64,000 bases of DNA from Flavobacterium chryseum (GCF_004362015.1 NZ_SNWW01000003.1:124001-188000), one strand, 5' to 3'. Positions 1-9,336 are shown, numbered from the stretch's first letter. Notes: generated by a model not told the origin, from the sequence alone. A program made the numbers and translations.

Positions 1-381
1 CTAGGATATACAAATGCTGCTGAGCACGTAGAAAGTCCAGCTATTAAAACTGATTTTTTAGATTATGCACGTGAACGCGCATTATTTATTGTAGAAATAC
101 AAGACGAAATCAACAGATTAGGAAAATCAACTGATACTTCAGGCGGAGGTCCGTTAGGAGCTTTACACCGTACCTGGATCGATATTAAATCATCATTTAC
201 CGGTGGAGATACAGAAGCCATTATCAATGCTTGTATTACAGGAGAAGAAGCTGCTATTGAAAAATACAAAATGGCTTTAGAAAAAAATGAACTTGAAGCT
301 AGTCAAATTTCAATTGTTTCAAAACAATTAAACAGCATACAAAATACTTTGACTAAAATCAAAATGAAAAAATTGTCATAA
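1..381 (+). CDS. DUF2383 / PA2169-family four-helix-bundle protein (5' end outside window)
   Basis: The reading frame is open from base 1 and ends at a TAA at 379-381, so the N-terminus lies outside the window. The visible part has the family signature: a GGGPLGALHRTWIDIK stretch, then TGGDTEAII and GEEAAIEKY, and a long C-terminal helix ending in lysines. PA2169-type proteins are predicted ferritin-like helical bundles and are often linked to general stress; the biochemical role is unknown. A hairpin terminator follows directly, so this is the last gene of its transcript. Family call is firm; function is not. Confidence 0.8.
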   Translation, partial: LGYTNAAEHVESPAIKTDFLDYARERALFIVEIQDEINRLGKSTDTSGGGPLGALHRTWIDIKSSFTGGDTEAIINACITGEEAAIEKYKMALEKNELEASQISIVSKQLNSIQNTLTKIKMKKLS

Positions 382-409
382 TAAATTGACACTGTTTTTT
401 GAGAACGAA

Positions 410-443
410 AACTATCCGGTTTATTAAACTGGGTAGTTTTTTT
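410..443 (+). terminator. Rho-independent terminator after the DUF2383 gene
   Basis: AACTA and TAGTT form the base of an imperfect stem (inner CC/GG and GTTT/AAAC), followed by a run of seven T. It lies about 30 bases after the stop codon. Confidence 0.75.
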
Positions 444-468
444 GTTTTTGTAAAACTCGCATTTTCAA

Positions 469-566
469 GCGGATTAAAATCCGCCCCTAAAATTATTCTG
501 GCTTATAACTTTTTAGTAAGCTCCAGAGTAACGATTTATTTTGTAGCAACGGATTTTAATTCGTTG
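469..566. repeat. Inverted pair of REP-like palindromes
   Basis: The 325-base gap between the DUF2383 gene and the U32 gene holds two palindromes. At 469-484 lies GCGGATTAAAATCCGC, followed on the plus strand by CCCCTAAAA (minus strand TTTTAGGGG, a degenerate GTAG foot). At 543-566 lies GTAG followed by CAACGGATT-TT-AATTCGTTG. The two share a GGATT-nn-AATCC-like core and face each other. GTAG plus an imperfect palindrome is the described shape of REP sequences mobilised by RAYT transposases; no transposase is in the window. Nothing else is seen in the gap apart from the terminator. Confidence 0.6.
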
Positions 567-706
567 AAAGCAAGATAAAAACACAAACATTCCATATTAT
601 CTAACTATTTCAAAAAAAGTCACTTCAGCATTAGCAAACTCGAAATATTTATAAGAACTTTGCAAACTTTTTCCCGTGAATACCACCGAAGGCTAAAGTT
701 TTAGAA

Positions 707-2581
707 ATGAAGAAGAAAATCGAAATACTAGCTCCTGCTAAAGACTTAATTGGAGGAATGGCAGCTATAAATAGCGGAGCCGATGCCGTTTATATTGGTG
801 CACCTCAATTTGGTGCAAGATCGAATGCCAACAACTCTATCGAAGATGTTGCTGCATTAGTACAATATGCGCATTTATTTAACGCCCAGGTTTTTGTGGT
901 TATGAATACCATTTTGTACGACAATGAACTAGAAACGTGTCGCAAAATGATCTGGGAATTATATGAAATTGGTGTTGATGCCCTGATTATTCAGGACATG
1001 GCGATTATGGAAATGGACTTGCCTCCTATCGTACTTCACGCCAGCACACAAGCCAATAATCGTGATGCTGATAAAATTAAATTTCTAAAAGATGCTGGAA
1101 TCAAACGTGTGGTTTTAGCACGCGAACTGAACCTACATCAAATTAAAACGATCTACGACGAAGCTGATGTCGAGTTAGAGTTTTTCGTAACAGGAGCTTT
1201 ATGTGTATCCTTTAGTGGGAACTGTTATATGAGTGTAGCCAACGGAGAACGCAGTGCCAATCGTGGTTCTTGTGCCCAAAACTGTCGTTTGCCTTATAAC
1301 TTAATCGACGGAAACGGAGAAACTTTAATCAAAAACAGTCATTTACTTTCGATTAAAGATTTAGATATTTCTGATCAAATTCCAAATTTAATTGAAGCTG
1401 GAATTGTTTCTTTTAAAATCGAAGGAAGATTAAAAGATGTGGTTTACGTTAAAAATAACGTATCCTTTTTACGTCAAAAATTGGACAGCTTTTTAGAAGG
1501 AGCTGGAAGGGATAAGTACATGAAAGCTTCTTCTGGAACTTGTACCTATACTTTCGACTCTTCTTTAAACAGAACTTTCAACCGTGGTTACACCGATTAT
1601 TTTGTAAACGATAGAAATCAAAGTATTGGTTCTTGGGAAAGCCCAAAATCGAAAGGACAATATATTGGTAAATTAATCAGAACTGTTGGAAACGCTTACG
1701 AAATCGAAAACAGCGAATTCTTAAACAATGGTGACGGACTTTGTTTCATCAACGAAAATAATGAAGCTGACGGAATTTATGTAAACAAGGCAGAAAACGG
1801 AAAAATATATCCAAACGTTTTAAAAGAAATTAAAGACGGAACTTTCATCTATAGAAATAACGATGCTGCTTTTATCAAAATTGTTGAAAGAGAAGACAGC
1901 GCCGTTCGTAAACTTAGCACAACTTTATTACTTACAGAAAACGAAACTGGTTTCGAATTAATCGCAACCGATGAAGATGGAAATATAAGTATCGTAAATT
2001 TAGAACACGCAAAAGAGCAGACTAAAACTGGCGAATCAATCGAAGAAAACATTAAAACGCAATTAGCTAAAACAGGTTTTACACCTTATACCGCTGATGA
2101 AATTAATGTGATGTTTTCTCAAAACTGGTTCCTCCCTATTTCAAAAATTAACGAAATGAGAAGAACTGTTTACGATCAATTAACCGAAATTCGTTTGAAA
2201 AATTACAAGCGCGAAGAACATCAATTAGTAAAAACGTCGCATCCGTATCCTGAAACGAAATTGGATTTCATGTACAACGTTTCGAACAAAACGGCTCGTA
2301 AATTCTACGAACGTCACGGCGTAACCGAAATCGAAAAAGCATTTGAATTACAATGGGATCCAGGAAAATCTCGTGTAATGACAACAAAATACTGCATCAA
2401 ATATGAATTAAAAAAATGCCCAATACACCAAAAAGATATAATGGGTGTTAAAGTAAAAGAACCATTGGTTTTAAAACAAGGCGAGCTTGAATACAAACTA
2501 AAATTCAACTGCAAACCTTGTGAAATGGAAATTTGGGAAAAAGATGCTGAATTTGAAATTGAAGAAGATCATTTTCATTAA
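707..2581 (+). CDS. rlhA: U32-family protein, RlhA-like 23S rRNA hydroxylation protein
   Basis: 624 residues. The N-terminal half follows E. coli RlhA closely: ILAPAKD, GADAVYIGAPQFGARSNANNS, a STQANN stretch, VLARELNL, then the cysteine-rich segment GALCVSFSGNCYMS...GSCAQNCRLPY and SFKIEGRLKD. RlhA is required for 5-hydroxycytidine at C2501 of 23S rRNA; the related TrhP acts on tRNA U34. The length fits the longer RlhA branch rather than the roughly 450-residue TrhP branch. More cysteines lie near the C-terminus (KKCPIHQ, FNCKPCEM) and could bind metal or an Fe-S cluster. The family is often labelled collagenase-like peptidase, but no protease role is supported here. ATG at 707 gives the expected N-terminus. 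Confidence 0.85.
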   Translation: MKKKIEILAPAKDLIGGMAAINSGADAVYIGAPQFGARSNANNSIEDVAALVQYAHLFNAQVFVVMNTILYDNELETCRKMIWELYEIGVDALIIQDMAIMEMDLPPIVLHASTQANNRDADKIKFLKDAGIKRVVLARELNLHQIKTIYDEADVELEFFVTGALCVSFSGNCYMSVANGERSANRGSCAQNCRLPYNLIDGNGETLIKNSHLLSIKDLDISDQIPNLIEAGIVSFKIEGRLKDVVYVKNNVSFLRQKLDSFLEGAGRDKYMKASSGTCTYTFDSSLNRTFNRGYTDYFVNDRNQSIGSWESPKSKGQYIGKLIRTVGNAYEIENSEFLNNGDGLCFINENNEADGIYVNKAENGKIYPNVLKEIKDGTFIYRNNDAAFIKIVEREDSAVRKLSTTLLLTENETGFELIATDEDGNISIVNLEHAKEQTKTGESIEENIKTQLAKTGFTPYTADEINVMFSQNWFLPISKINEMRRTVYDQLTEIRLKNYKREEHQLVKTSHPYPETKLDFMYNVSNKTARKFYERHGVTEIEKAFELQWDPGKSRVMTTKYCIKYELKKCPIHQKDIMGVKVKEPLVLKQGELEYKLKFNCKPCEMEIWEKDAEFEIEEDHFH

Positions 2582-2607
2582 TATTATTTAACTGCAAAGT
2601 TTTTTTT

Positions 2608-2723
2608 ACCGCAAAGCTCGCAAAGATTTACGCAAAGGTTCGCAAAGATTATTTTTAAATCTTTGCGAACCTTTGCTTTTACCTAAAAATCAATAACTTT
2701 GCTTTCTTTGCGAGCTTTGCGGT
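2608..2723. repeat. Nested inverted repeats built from CGCAAAG units
   Basis: An outer perfect 18-bp inverted repeat (2608-2625 with 2706-2723, containing GCAAAGCTCGCAAAG) encloses an inner perfect 19-bp inverted repeat (2632-2650 with 2658-2676). The CTTTGCGGTTAAA end recurs once more at about 2786-2798. It sits between the U32 gene and purT and could end the first transcript as a strong hairpin, though there is no clean T-run. Confidence 0.8.
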
Positions 2724-2737
2724 TAAATTATAGATTG

Positions 2738-2765
2738 CGTAGACGCACTGCAGTGCGCCTCTACG
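2738..2765. repeat. GTAGA...TCTAC palindrome with GCACTGCAGTGC centre
   Basis: CGTAGA and TCTACG flank a perfect 12-base GCACTGCAGTGC palindrome. It is compact and much richer in GC than its surroundings. It looks like a member of a flavobacterial intergenic repeat family; it is distinct from the GGATT-type REPs in this window. Confidence 0.65.
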
Positions 2766-2843
2766 TTAATCCATGTAAATAGAACTTTGCGGTTAAAAAC
2801 ATTTTTCGCTACTTTTACTACTCCAAAATTTCAAAACTCCAAA

Positions 2844-4004
2844 ATGAAAATACTACTCCTGGGTTCAGGCGAATTAGGCAAAGAATTTGCTATTGCCGCA
2901 CAACGAATCGGACAAACCATAATTGCTGTTGATAGCTACGAAAATGCTCCAGCAATGCAAGTTGCACATGGATTTGAAGTAATCAACATGCTTGACGGCG
3001 AAGCGCTTGACCGAATTGTAGCCAAACACAAACCCGATTTTATCGTTCCCGAAATAGAAGCCATTCGCACAGAACGTTTTTATGATTACGAAAAACAAGG
3101 CATTACCGTTGTTCCTTCTGCGAAAGCGGCTAATTTCACTATGAATCGTAAAGCCATTCGTGATCTAGCTGCAAAAGAATTGGGTTTAAAAACAGCCAAA
3201 TATCAATATGCCACTTCTGCGGAAGAATTACAAAAAGCCGTTCAGGAAGTTGGAATTCCGTGTGTGGTAAAACCTTTAATGTCTTCTTCGGGAAAAGGAC
3301 AATCGACTATAAAAACAGAAAACGATATCGAAAAAGCCTGGCAATATGCCGTTGCGGGTTCGCGTGGCGATGTTATCGAAGTGATTGTTGAGGCTTTTGT
3401 TGATTTTCATTCAGAGATTACGATTTTAACGATTACCCAAAACAATAATCCAACTCTATTTTGTGCACCAATTGGTCACAGACAAGAACGCGGCGATTAC
3501 CAAGAAAGCTGGCAACCGGCAAAAGTTTCTGAAGCTGACTTATACGAAGCTCAGGATATGGCCGAAAAAATAACCGAAGCACTTGGCGGCGCAGGACTTT
3601 TTGGTGTTGAATTCTTTTTAACCAATGAAGGGGTTTATTTCTCAGAACTTTCTCCTCGTCCTCACGATACCGGAATGGTAACTTTAGCCGGAACTCAAAA
3701 TTTCAACGAATTCGAATTACATTTAAGAGCCATTTTAAGTTTGCCGATTTTTGAAATTACTTTAGAAAAAGCAGGAGCAAGTGCCGTAATTTTAGCATCA
3801 GAAGATTCTACAAATCCAACTTTTACGGGAATAGAAAAAGTTGCTGCTTTACCAAAAACTGATTTCAGAATTTTTGGTAAACCAACTTCAAGACCTTATC
3901 GCCGAATGGGCGTTGTTTTAAGTTACGATTCTTTAACAACCCCAATTGATGAAGTCATAGAAAGAGCAAAAAATACAGCAAAACTTATAAAAGTACACTC
4001 ATAA
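2844..4004 (+). CDS. purT: Formate-dependent phosphoribosylglycinamide formyltransferase (GAR transformylase 2)
   Basis: PurT uses formate and ATP to make formyl-GAR, the folate-independent version of the third step of purine synthesis. It is an ATP-grasp enzyme. Visible signatures are [50 protein letters not shown] (ATP-binding loop), GVEFF and [15 protein letters not shown] start at ATG 2844 (386 residues, near the E. coli length of 392). An upstream in-frame ATG at 2787 would add 19 residues with no counterpart in the family and begins inside the repeat-rich spacer. The stop codon directly abuts the next gene's ATG. Confidence 0.95.
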   Translation: MKILLLGSGELGKEFAIAAQRIGQTIIAVDSYENAPAMQVAHGFEVINMLDGEALDRIVAKHKPDFIVPEIEAIRTERFYDYEKQGITVVPSAKAANFTMNRKAIRDLAAKELGLKTAKYQYATSAEELQKAVQEVGIPCVVKPLMSSSGKGQSTIKTENDIEKAWQYAVAGSRGDVIEVIVEAFVDFHSEITILTITQNNNPTLFCAPIGHRQERGDYQESWQPAKVSEADLYEAQDMAEKITEALGGAGLFGVEFFLTNEGVYFSELSPRPHDTGMVTLAGTQNFNEFELHLRAILSLPIFEITLEKAGASAVILASEDSTNPTFTGIEKVAALPKTDFRIFGKPTSRPYRRMGVVLSYDSLTTPIDEVIERAKNTAKLIKVHS

Positions 4005-4580
4005 ATGGCTTTAATACTCGATAATATTTCCAAACATGTTTCGCTAACTCCAGAAGAACAAGCGTTTTTTTTATCTAAAACAGAAACACATACTTACAAA
4101 GCCAAAACTATTTTATTGAGTTCTGGCGAAATCTGCAAACATTCGTATTTTGTAAACTCTGGAATTTTAAGAAGTTTCAATATTAACGACAATATTGTCG
4201 AACACGTTTTGGCATTTGCTTGTGAAGGCTGGTGGATGAGCGATATGTATAGTTATTTTTCGCAAAAACCGGGTCAGCTTTTTATTGAAGTTTTAGAAGA
4301 TGCAGAAGTCGTTTCCTTATCCAAAGAAAATCAGGAACAATTATACCTTGAAATCCCAAAATTAGAACGCTTTTTTAGAATTTTGATTGAGAATTCATTG
4401 GTTGCCAATCAACAACGCTTAATGGATAATTTAAGTTTACCTGCCGAAGAGCGTTTTGAAAAATTCTGCACTAAATACGGATCGCTTGTTTACAAAGTTC
4501 CTCAAAAACAAATTGCTTCTTTTATTGGTGTTACGCCTGAATTTTTCAGCAAAATGAAAGCAAGGCTTTTGAAGAAATAA
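4005..4580 (+). CDS. Crp/Fnr-family transcriptional regulator
   Basis: 191 residues: an N-terminal cyclic-nucleotide-binding-like beta roll (about residues 20-115) and a short C-terminal helix-turn-helix (QIASFIGVTPEFFSKMKARLLKK). This compact form is very common in Bacteroidota; I see no clear cAMP-binding PRxxxE-type cassette, so the effector is unknown. Its ATG follows the purT stop with no spacing, so the two are translationally coupled. That pairing does not prove it regulates purine genes. Confidence 0.85.
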   Translation: MALILDNISKHVSLTPEEQAFFLSKTETHTYKAKTILLSSGEICKHSYFVNSGILRSFNINDNIVEHVLAFACEGWWMSDMYSYFSQKPGQLFIEVLEDAEVVSLSKENQEQLYLEIPKLERFFRILIENSLVANQQRLMDNLSLPAEERFEKFCTKYGSLVYKVPQKQIASFIGVTPEFFSKMKARLLKK

Positions 4581-4588
4581 AGTTTTAG

Positions 4589-4668
4589 CCACGAATTTCA
4601 CGAATTCACACTAATTTTACTTTCAATTTTAAGTAAATTTAATTTGTGGAAATTTGTGAAATTCGTCG
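4589..4668. repeat. Imperfect inverted repeat of CACGAATTTCAC type
   Basis: CACGAATTTCACGAATT on the left is answered by AATTTGTGAAATTCGT on the right. A related sequence pair lies at about 11733-11865. Both sit downstream of genes and resemble dispersed AT-rich intergenic repeats. Confidence 0.5.
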
Positions 4669-4676
4669 CAAAAAAT

Positions 4677-4711
4677 AAAAACACGGCTCAACTAAGAACC
4701 GTGTTTTTTTT
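4677..4711. terminator. Bidirectional terminator between the Crp-like gene and aceA
   Basis: AAACACGG-TC / GA-CCGTGTTT stem with a 6-base loop, A-run before and T-run after. It can end aceA (minus) and the Crp-like transcript (plus). Confidence 0.8.
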
Positions 4712-4714
4712 GAA

Positions 4715-5995
4715 TTAAAATTGCTCAACCTCTGTAGAATGTTTCATTGCCGTTGTTGTTGATTTTCCAATTGTTACCGTATTTTGTACCGCATCAAAAT
4801 AAGAAGTCCCAACAAAAGCCTGGTGTTTTACTGCTCTGAAACCGTTTTTCTGTAAAGCGAATTCTCTTTCCTGCAATTCAGAATAACCGGCCATTCCGCG
4901 TTCTTTATAGGCTTTAGACAATTCGAACATACTCGTATTTAAAGCATGGAAACCGGCCAACGTAATGAACTGAAACTTATATCCCATTGCAGCCAAATCT
5001 TCTCTAAAAGTTTCCATTTCGGCAACAGATAATTTCGCTGCCCAGTTAAAAGATGGCGAACAATTGTAGGCCAGCATTTTATCCGGAAATTCTTTTTTCA
5101 TCGCATCAGCAAACTTTTTTGCATAAACTAAATCCGGATTACTGGTTTCCATCCAAATTAAATCGGCATAAGGCGCGTAACTCAAACCTCTCGCAATTCC
5201 CTGATCGATTCCATTTTTCACGTAGAAAAAGCCCTCGTTTGTTTTTTCTCCAGTAATAAACTTTGCGTCTCTTGGATCTGCATCGCTCGTTAATAAATTC
5301 GCTGCATCAGCATCTGTTCTTGCAACAATTAAAGTTGAAACACCCATAACATCAGAAGCCAAACGTGCTGCTATCAATTTATTAATCGCTTCCTGTGTTG
5401 GCACCAAAACCTTTCCGCCCAAATGCCCGCATTTTTTAGCAGAACTTAACTGATCTTCAAAATGAACTCCAGAAGCACCAGCTTCAATCATTGATTTCAT
5501 TAGTTCGAAAGCGTTTAGATTTCCCCCAAAACCAGCTTCGGCGTCGGCCACAATAGGAACGAGATAATCTTTTTTATCTTCCACTTTATTTACAGTCTGA
5601 ATCTGATCAGCACGCAACAAAGCATTATTTATTTTTTTTACGACCATCGGTACGCTATTTACCGGATAAAGCGATTGGTCTGGGTACATTTCTCCTGCCA
5701 AATTTGCATCGGCCGCAACCTGCCATCCACTTAAATAAATCGCCTCTAAACCCGCGTCGACTTCCTGAATCGCCTGATTTCCAGTCAACGCGCCCAACCC
5801 GGCAACATAATCCTGACTTTTTAACTTTCTCCATAATTTTTGCGCTCCCATTTTGGCAATAGAATGCTCAATTTGATACGAACCCTGCAACGTAACTACT
5901 TCTGTAGCCGTATAAGGGCGTTCAACACCTTTCCATCTTGGGTTCGTGATCCAATCGTTAATCAATTCCTGAATTCTGTCTTCTGTTGTTTTCAT
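4715..5995 (-). CDS. aceA: Isocitrate lyase
   Basis: 426 residues. Cleaves isocitrate to glyoxylate and succinate, the first step of the glyoxylate shunt. The catalytic signature KKCGH is at residues 187-191 (Cys189), preceded by FEDQ and followed by [16 protein letters not shown] and ARTDADAA are also present. It lies 136 bases downstream of aceB on the same strand, so an aceB-aceA operon is likely. The spacer carries inverted AATTAAAAATT/AATTTTTAATT repeats rather than an obvious second promoter. Expected to be needed for growth on acetate or fatty acids. Confidence 0.97.
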   Translation of the reverse strand: MKTTEDRIQELINDWITNPRWKGVERPYTATEVVTLQGSYQIEHSIAKMGAQKLWRKLKSQDYVAGLGALTGNQAIQEVDAGLEAIYLSGWQVAADANLAGEMYPDQSLYPVNSVPMVVKKINNALLRADQIQTVNKVEDKKDYLVPIVADAEAGFGGNLNAFELMKSMIEAGASGVHFEDQLSSAKKCGHLGGKVLVPTQEAINKLIAARLASDVMGVSTLIVARTDADAANLLTSDADPRDAKFITGEKTNEGFFYVKNGIDQGIARGLSYAPYADLIWMETSNPDLVYAKKFADAMKKEFPDKMLAYNCSPSFNWAAKLSVAEMETFREDLAAMGYKFQFITLAGFHALNTSMFELSKAYKERGMAGYSELQEREFALQKNGFRAVKHQAFVGTSYFDAVQNTVTIGKSTTTAMKHSTEVEQF

Positions 5996-6131
5996 AAATA
6001 ATATAGTTAAGTTGGTTAGTAAAGCGTTTTTTTTAAATTAAAAATTGAGAATTAAAAATTAAAAATCTGCGTTATCTGCTAAATCTGCGTGAAAAAATAT
6101 TTTTAATTTTTAATTATGAATTTTTAATTGT

Positions 6132-7733
6132 TTATAGGTATTTATAACACGGAATCGTCAGGAAATCCACAAAATCAGAATTTACAACCAATCTTTCCAG
6201 AACTTTTTCGGCCAAGGGAAATTGACGTTTTTCGTAATTTTCTTCTCCTAATTCGTTTTTTATTTTCTGATATTCATCTAAAGCCAATTCGTGATAATAA
6301 GCCAAATCTAATTTTCTGCCATTATCCAAAAGCACTTTATTCTGAAGCCATTGCCATAATTGTGATCTCGAAATTTCGGCCGTTGCAGCATCTTCCATCA
6401 AATTATGTAACGCCGCTGCACCTTGTCCGTTTAGCCATGAAGCCAAATACAAAACTCCCACGTTGATGTTTTTGCGAACACCATTTTCAGTTATAATTCC
6501 GATTGGTGGTTCAATCAAATTAGCTTCTGTAATTTTTCGATGTTCTCTTTTTATATGAATTTGGTTTGGAGTTGGCATTCCTTTATCAAAAATTTCTTTT
6601 GCTATTGAAACCAAATCCGGGTGGGCAACCCACGTTCCGTCATGGCCGTTTCGAACTTCGCGTTCTTTATCGGTTTTTACTTTGGCGAAAGCAATAGCAT
6701 TTGCTTCTTCATTATTTTTAATCGGAATTTGCGCTGCCATTCCGCCAATTGCATGAATGCCTCGTTTATGACATCTTTGAATTACCAAATTTGAATAGGC
6801 ATTCATAAAAGGCGAAGTCATATTTACCTGATCGCGATCCGGAACAATGAATTTTGGATTTTTTCTGAATTTTTTGATGTAGGAGAAAATATAATCCCAA
6901 CGTCCGCAATTCAAACCCACGATATGTTCTTTCAATTCATGTATAATTTCATCCAACTGAAAACTTGCTGTAATCGTTTCAATTAAAACCGTCACTTTTA
7001 TAGTGCCTCTCTTCAGTTTCAAATAATCCTCAGTAAAATCAAGCACATTATTCCACCAACGAGCTTCCAGATAATGTTCTAATTTCGGAATGTAGAAATA
7101 GGGTCCGGAATTGTTTTCTAAAAGTTTTTTATGGTTATGAAAAACATACAATCCAAAATCTACCAAAGAACCTGAAACTTCTTTTCCTTCAATTAAAAGA
7201 TGTTTTTCCGGCAAATGCAAACCTCTCGGGCGAACAATTAAGGTTGCTATTTTTTCATTTAACTGATAACTTTTATTTTTAACTTCATCTGTATAAGAAA
7301 TTGTTTTGTTTACAGCATCAATTAAATTCGCTTGCCCATCCATTAAATTTTGCCATGTTGGAGAAGTACTATCTTCAAAATCAGCCATAAATGTTTTTGC
7401 TCCTGAATTCAACGCATTGATAATCATTTTACGATCGACTGGTCCGGTAATTTCCACTCTTCTGTCTAACAAATCTTTTGGAATTTCTCCGGCTGTCCAG
7501 TTGCTTTCTCTGACGTTTTTGGTTTCCGGAATAAAAACCGGCATAATTCCCTGATCAAAAGCGACTTGTTTTTGCTCACGCTGTAAAAGCAGCAGTTTTC
7601 GCTGCGATTCGAATTTTCTATGCAATTCGGTTATAAATGCACATGCTTCTTCTGTCCAAATTTTTGAATAAGAAAGCTTTTTTTTAGCTAAAAATTCAAT
7701 TGCCGTTTCTGTAATTTCTAATTGGTTCTTCAT
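6132..7733 (-). CDS. aceB: Malate synthase A
   Basis: 533 residues, the usual length of the A isoform. Condenses glyoxylate with acetyl-CoA to malate. Family signatures: EITGPVDRKMIINALNSGAKTFMADFEDSTSP, VRPRGLHLPEKH, LIETITASFQLDEI, GLNCGRWDYIFS, and NGHDGTWVAHP near the active site. First gene of the likely aceB-aceA unit. It is divergent from a ScfR-type regulator, with a palindromic operator candidate at 7782-7797. Confidence 0.97.
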   Translation of the reverse strand: MKNQLEITETAIEFLAKKKLSYSKIWTEEACAFITELHRKFESQRKLLLLQREQKQVAFDQGIMPVFIPETKNVRESNWTAGEIPKDLLDRRVEITGPVDRKMIINALNSGAKTFMADFEDSTSPTWQNLMDGQANLIDAVNKTISYTDEVKNKSYQLNEKIATLIVRPRGLHLPEKHLLIEGKEVSGSLVDFGLYVFHNHKKLLENNSGPYFYIPKLEHYLEARWWNNVLDFTEDYLKLKRGTIKVTVLIETITASFQLDEIIHELKEHIVGLNCGRWDYIFSYIKKFRKNPKFIVPDRDQVNMTSPFMNAYSNLVIQRCHKRGIHAIGGMAAQIPIKNNEEANAIAFAKVKTDKEREVRNGHDGTWVAHPDLVSIAKEIFDKGMPTPNQIHIKREHRKITEANLIEPPIGIITENGVRKNINVGVLYLASWLNGQGAAALHNLMEDAATAEISRSQLWQWLQNKVLLDNGRKLDLAYYHELALDEYQKIKNELGEENYEKRQFPLAEKVLERLVVNSDFVDFLTIPCYKYL

Positions 7734-7781
7734 AGCTAATAAGTTTTACACTACAATGTTACAAAAAGTTTTTTATAAAAA

Positions 7782-7797
7782 TAGCGAACGTTCGCTA
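7782..7797. promoter_or_regulatory. Perfect 16-bp palindrome between aceB and the ScfR-like regulator
   Basis: TAGCGAACGTTCGCTA is fully self-complementary and is the only GC-rich stretch in this AT-rich divergent spacer. It lies about 20 bases upstream of a -7-like box facing aceB (TAACATTG, minus strand, 7754-7761), so it would overlap the aceB -33 region. It lies just upstream of the regulator promoter. That is the expected place for the regulator's own operator. Confidence 0.6.
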
Positions 7798-7815
7798 AAA
7801 TTTAAAAATTATTTT

Positions 7816-7846
7816 TTTGCGATTGTTTTTAGATTACTTACATTTG
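7816..7846 (+). promoter_or_regulatory. Bacteroidota-type promoter of the ScfR-like gene
   Basis: TTTG at 7816-7819, 19 bases, then TACATTTG at 7839-7846: a full match to TTTG-N19-TAnnTTTG. The ATG at 7852 follows so closely that the transcript would be nearly leaderless. This also argues against the upstream in-frame ATG at 7756 as start. Confidence 0.65.
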
Positions 7847-7851
7847 ATATT

Positions 7852-9333
7852 ATGGATAACACAAGAGACTATATAAAGCTGATCTTTGGCCTAAAACTGA
7901 AGCAAGTCAGAACCCAAAAAAATCTTTCGCTTTTTGGCTTAGCCAAATTGACTAATCTTTCAAAATCGTATTTAAACGAAATTGAAAAGGGAAAAAAATA
8001 TCCAAAAACAGATAAAATTTTGCTTTTGTGCCAACATTTGGACGTTCCTTACGACCAATTAGTATCGCTTAAACTCGACAACAACCTTGCTCCGATTGGT
8101 GAAATTTTAAAATCTGGCATTTTAAAAGAGATTCCTCTTGAACTTTTTGGAATTCAGGAAGCCGATTTAATCGACATTATTGCCAATGCTCCGGCAAAAG
8201 TCAATGCTTTTATCAGTACAATTATTGAAATTGCACAACATTATAATTTAAGCCGTGAAAGTTTCTTTTTGGCTGCTTTACGTTCTTATCAGGAAGCACA
8301 CAGCAATTATTTTGAAGATTTAGAACTGAAAGTAATTGAATTTTCGAAATCATTTCAGATTAATCTGGATTCTAAAATTACCATTGAAGAATTGGAAGCG
8401 ATCCTAAAGGAAGAATATGAATACAGCATAAAAGAAATTGCTTTTACAGATCAGGAAGCTTTGGGCGATTTGCGTTCGATTTATGTTCCGAAAAGCAAAA
8501 CTTTATTACTTTCTACAGAACTCGACGCTCCGCAAAAAGCTTTTATTTTAGCTAAAGAAATTGCTTATAATTACTTGAAAATCTCAGATCGTTTACTGAC
8601 TTTCAGCTGGATTAAGTTTGAAAATTTCGATCAGGTTTTACACAATTTTTATGCTTCTTATTTTGCTGGCGCTTTATTATTGCCGAGAAAATTGGTAGTA
8701 GATAAAATCAATCTCTTTCTGGAAAATGGAAATCCGAATCCGGAGGAATTTGTGGCTTTGATTGAAAGTTTTGACGTTTCGCCAGAATCTTTTTATCAGC
8801 GGTTAACCAATTTATTGCCAAAAGATTTTCAACTGAAAAATTTATTCTTTTTAAGAATGTCACATCCCCTTGGATCAGATATTTATCAGATAAAAAAAGA
8901 ATTGCACATTACCAATCAGCAAGAACCGCACGCCAACGAAACCAACGAGCATTATTGCCGAAGATGGGTTTCGGTTAAAACCATAAATGAGGCAATCAGA
9001 CAAAATAAACCTCACTTTTTTGATGCTCAAATTTCAAGTTATGTTCATAGCGGTAATGAATATTTAGTTTTTTCATCGGCTACAAAAGATCCTTTTGTAG
9101 AAAATAATATCCGCAGTATTTCTGTTGGAATTTTGATTACGCCAACAATGAAAAAGAAATTCAAATTCATCGAAGGAAAACCTTTAGTTAAAAGAATTGT
9201 CGGTGTTACCTGCGAAACCTGTGATGTAAAAAATTGCCTGGAAAGAGCTGCGCCGCCAATTGCTTTAGAAATGAAAAAACGCCATGATAACACGGATTTG
9301 GTTGTGCAACAATTTATAAATCAATACAGTTAG
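7852..9333 (+). CDS. XRE-type ScfR/RamB-family regulator of acyl-CoA/glyoxylate metabolism
   Basis: 493 residues from ATG 7852. Residues about 10-65 form an XRE helix-turn-helix (LGLKLKQ-like start, LAKLTNLSKSYLNEIEKGKKYPKTDKI). The centre is ImmA/IrrE-like, but the zinc-protease HExxH is not present (AKEIAYNYL at that place). The C-terminus has the cysteine cluster CETCDVKNCLERAAPP typical of the short-chain-acyl regulator branch, which includes RamB, a regulator of aceA/aceB in Corynebacterium. Divergence from aceBA fits that role. Which metabolite it senses cannot be read from the sequence. Starting at 7756 would add 32 residues covering the operator and promoter, so I reject it. Confidence 0.85.
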   Translation: MDNTRDYIKLIFGLKLKQVRTQKNLSLFGLAKLTNLSKSYLNEIEKGKKYPKTDKILLLCQHLDVPYDQLVSLKLDNNLAPIGEILKSGILKEIPLELFGIQEADLIDIIANAPAKVNAFISTIIEIAQHYNLSRESFFLAALRSYQEAHSNYFEDLELKVIEFSKSFQINLDSKITIEELEAILKEEYEYSIKEIAFTDQEALGDLRSIYVPKSKTLLLSTELDAPQKAFILAKEIAYNYLKISDRLLTFSWIKFENFDQVLHNFYASYFAGALLLPRKLVVDKINLFLENGNPNPEEFVALIESFDVSPESFYQRLTNLLPKDFQLKNLFFLRMSHPLGSDIYQIKKELHITNQQEPHANETNEHYCRRWVSVKTINEAIRQNKPHFFDAQISSYVHSGNEYLVFSSATKDPFVENNIRSISVGILITPTMKKKFKFIEGKPLVKRIVGVTCETCDVKNCLERAAPPIALEMKKRHDNTDLVVQQFINQYS

Positions 9334-9336
9334 AAT

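Noticed and set aside
707..2581. Collagenase-like protease
   Set aside because: The old U32 peptidase name is misleading; the similarity is to RlhA, which acts in rRNA hydroxylation.
6128..6466. 112-codon frame on the plus strand
   Set aside because: It lies antisense inside aceB, whose protein is intact and well conserved.
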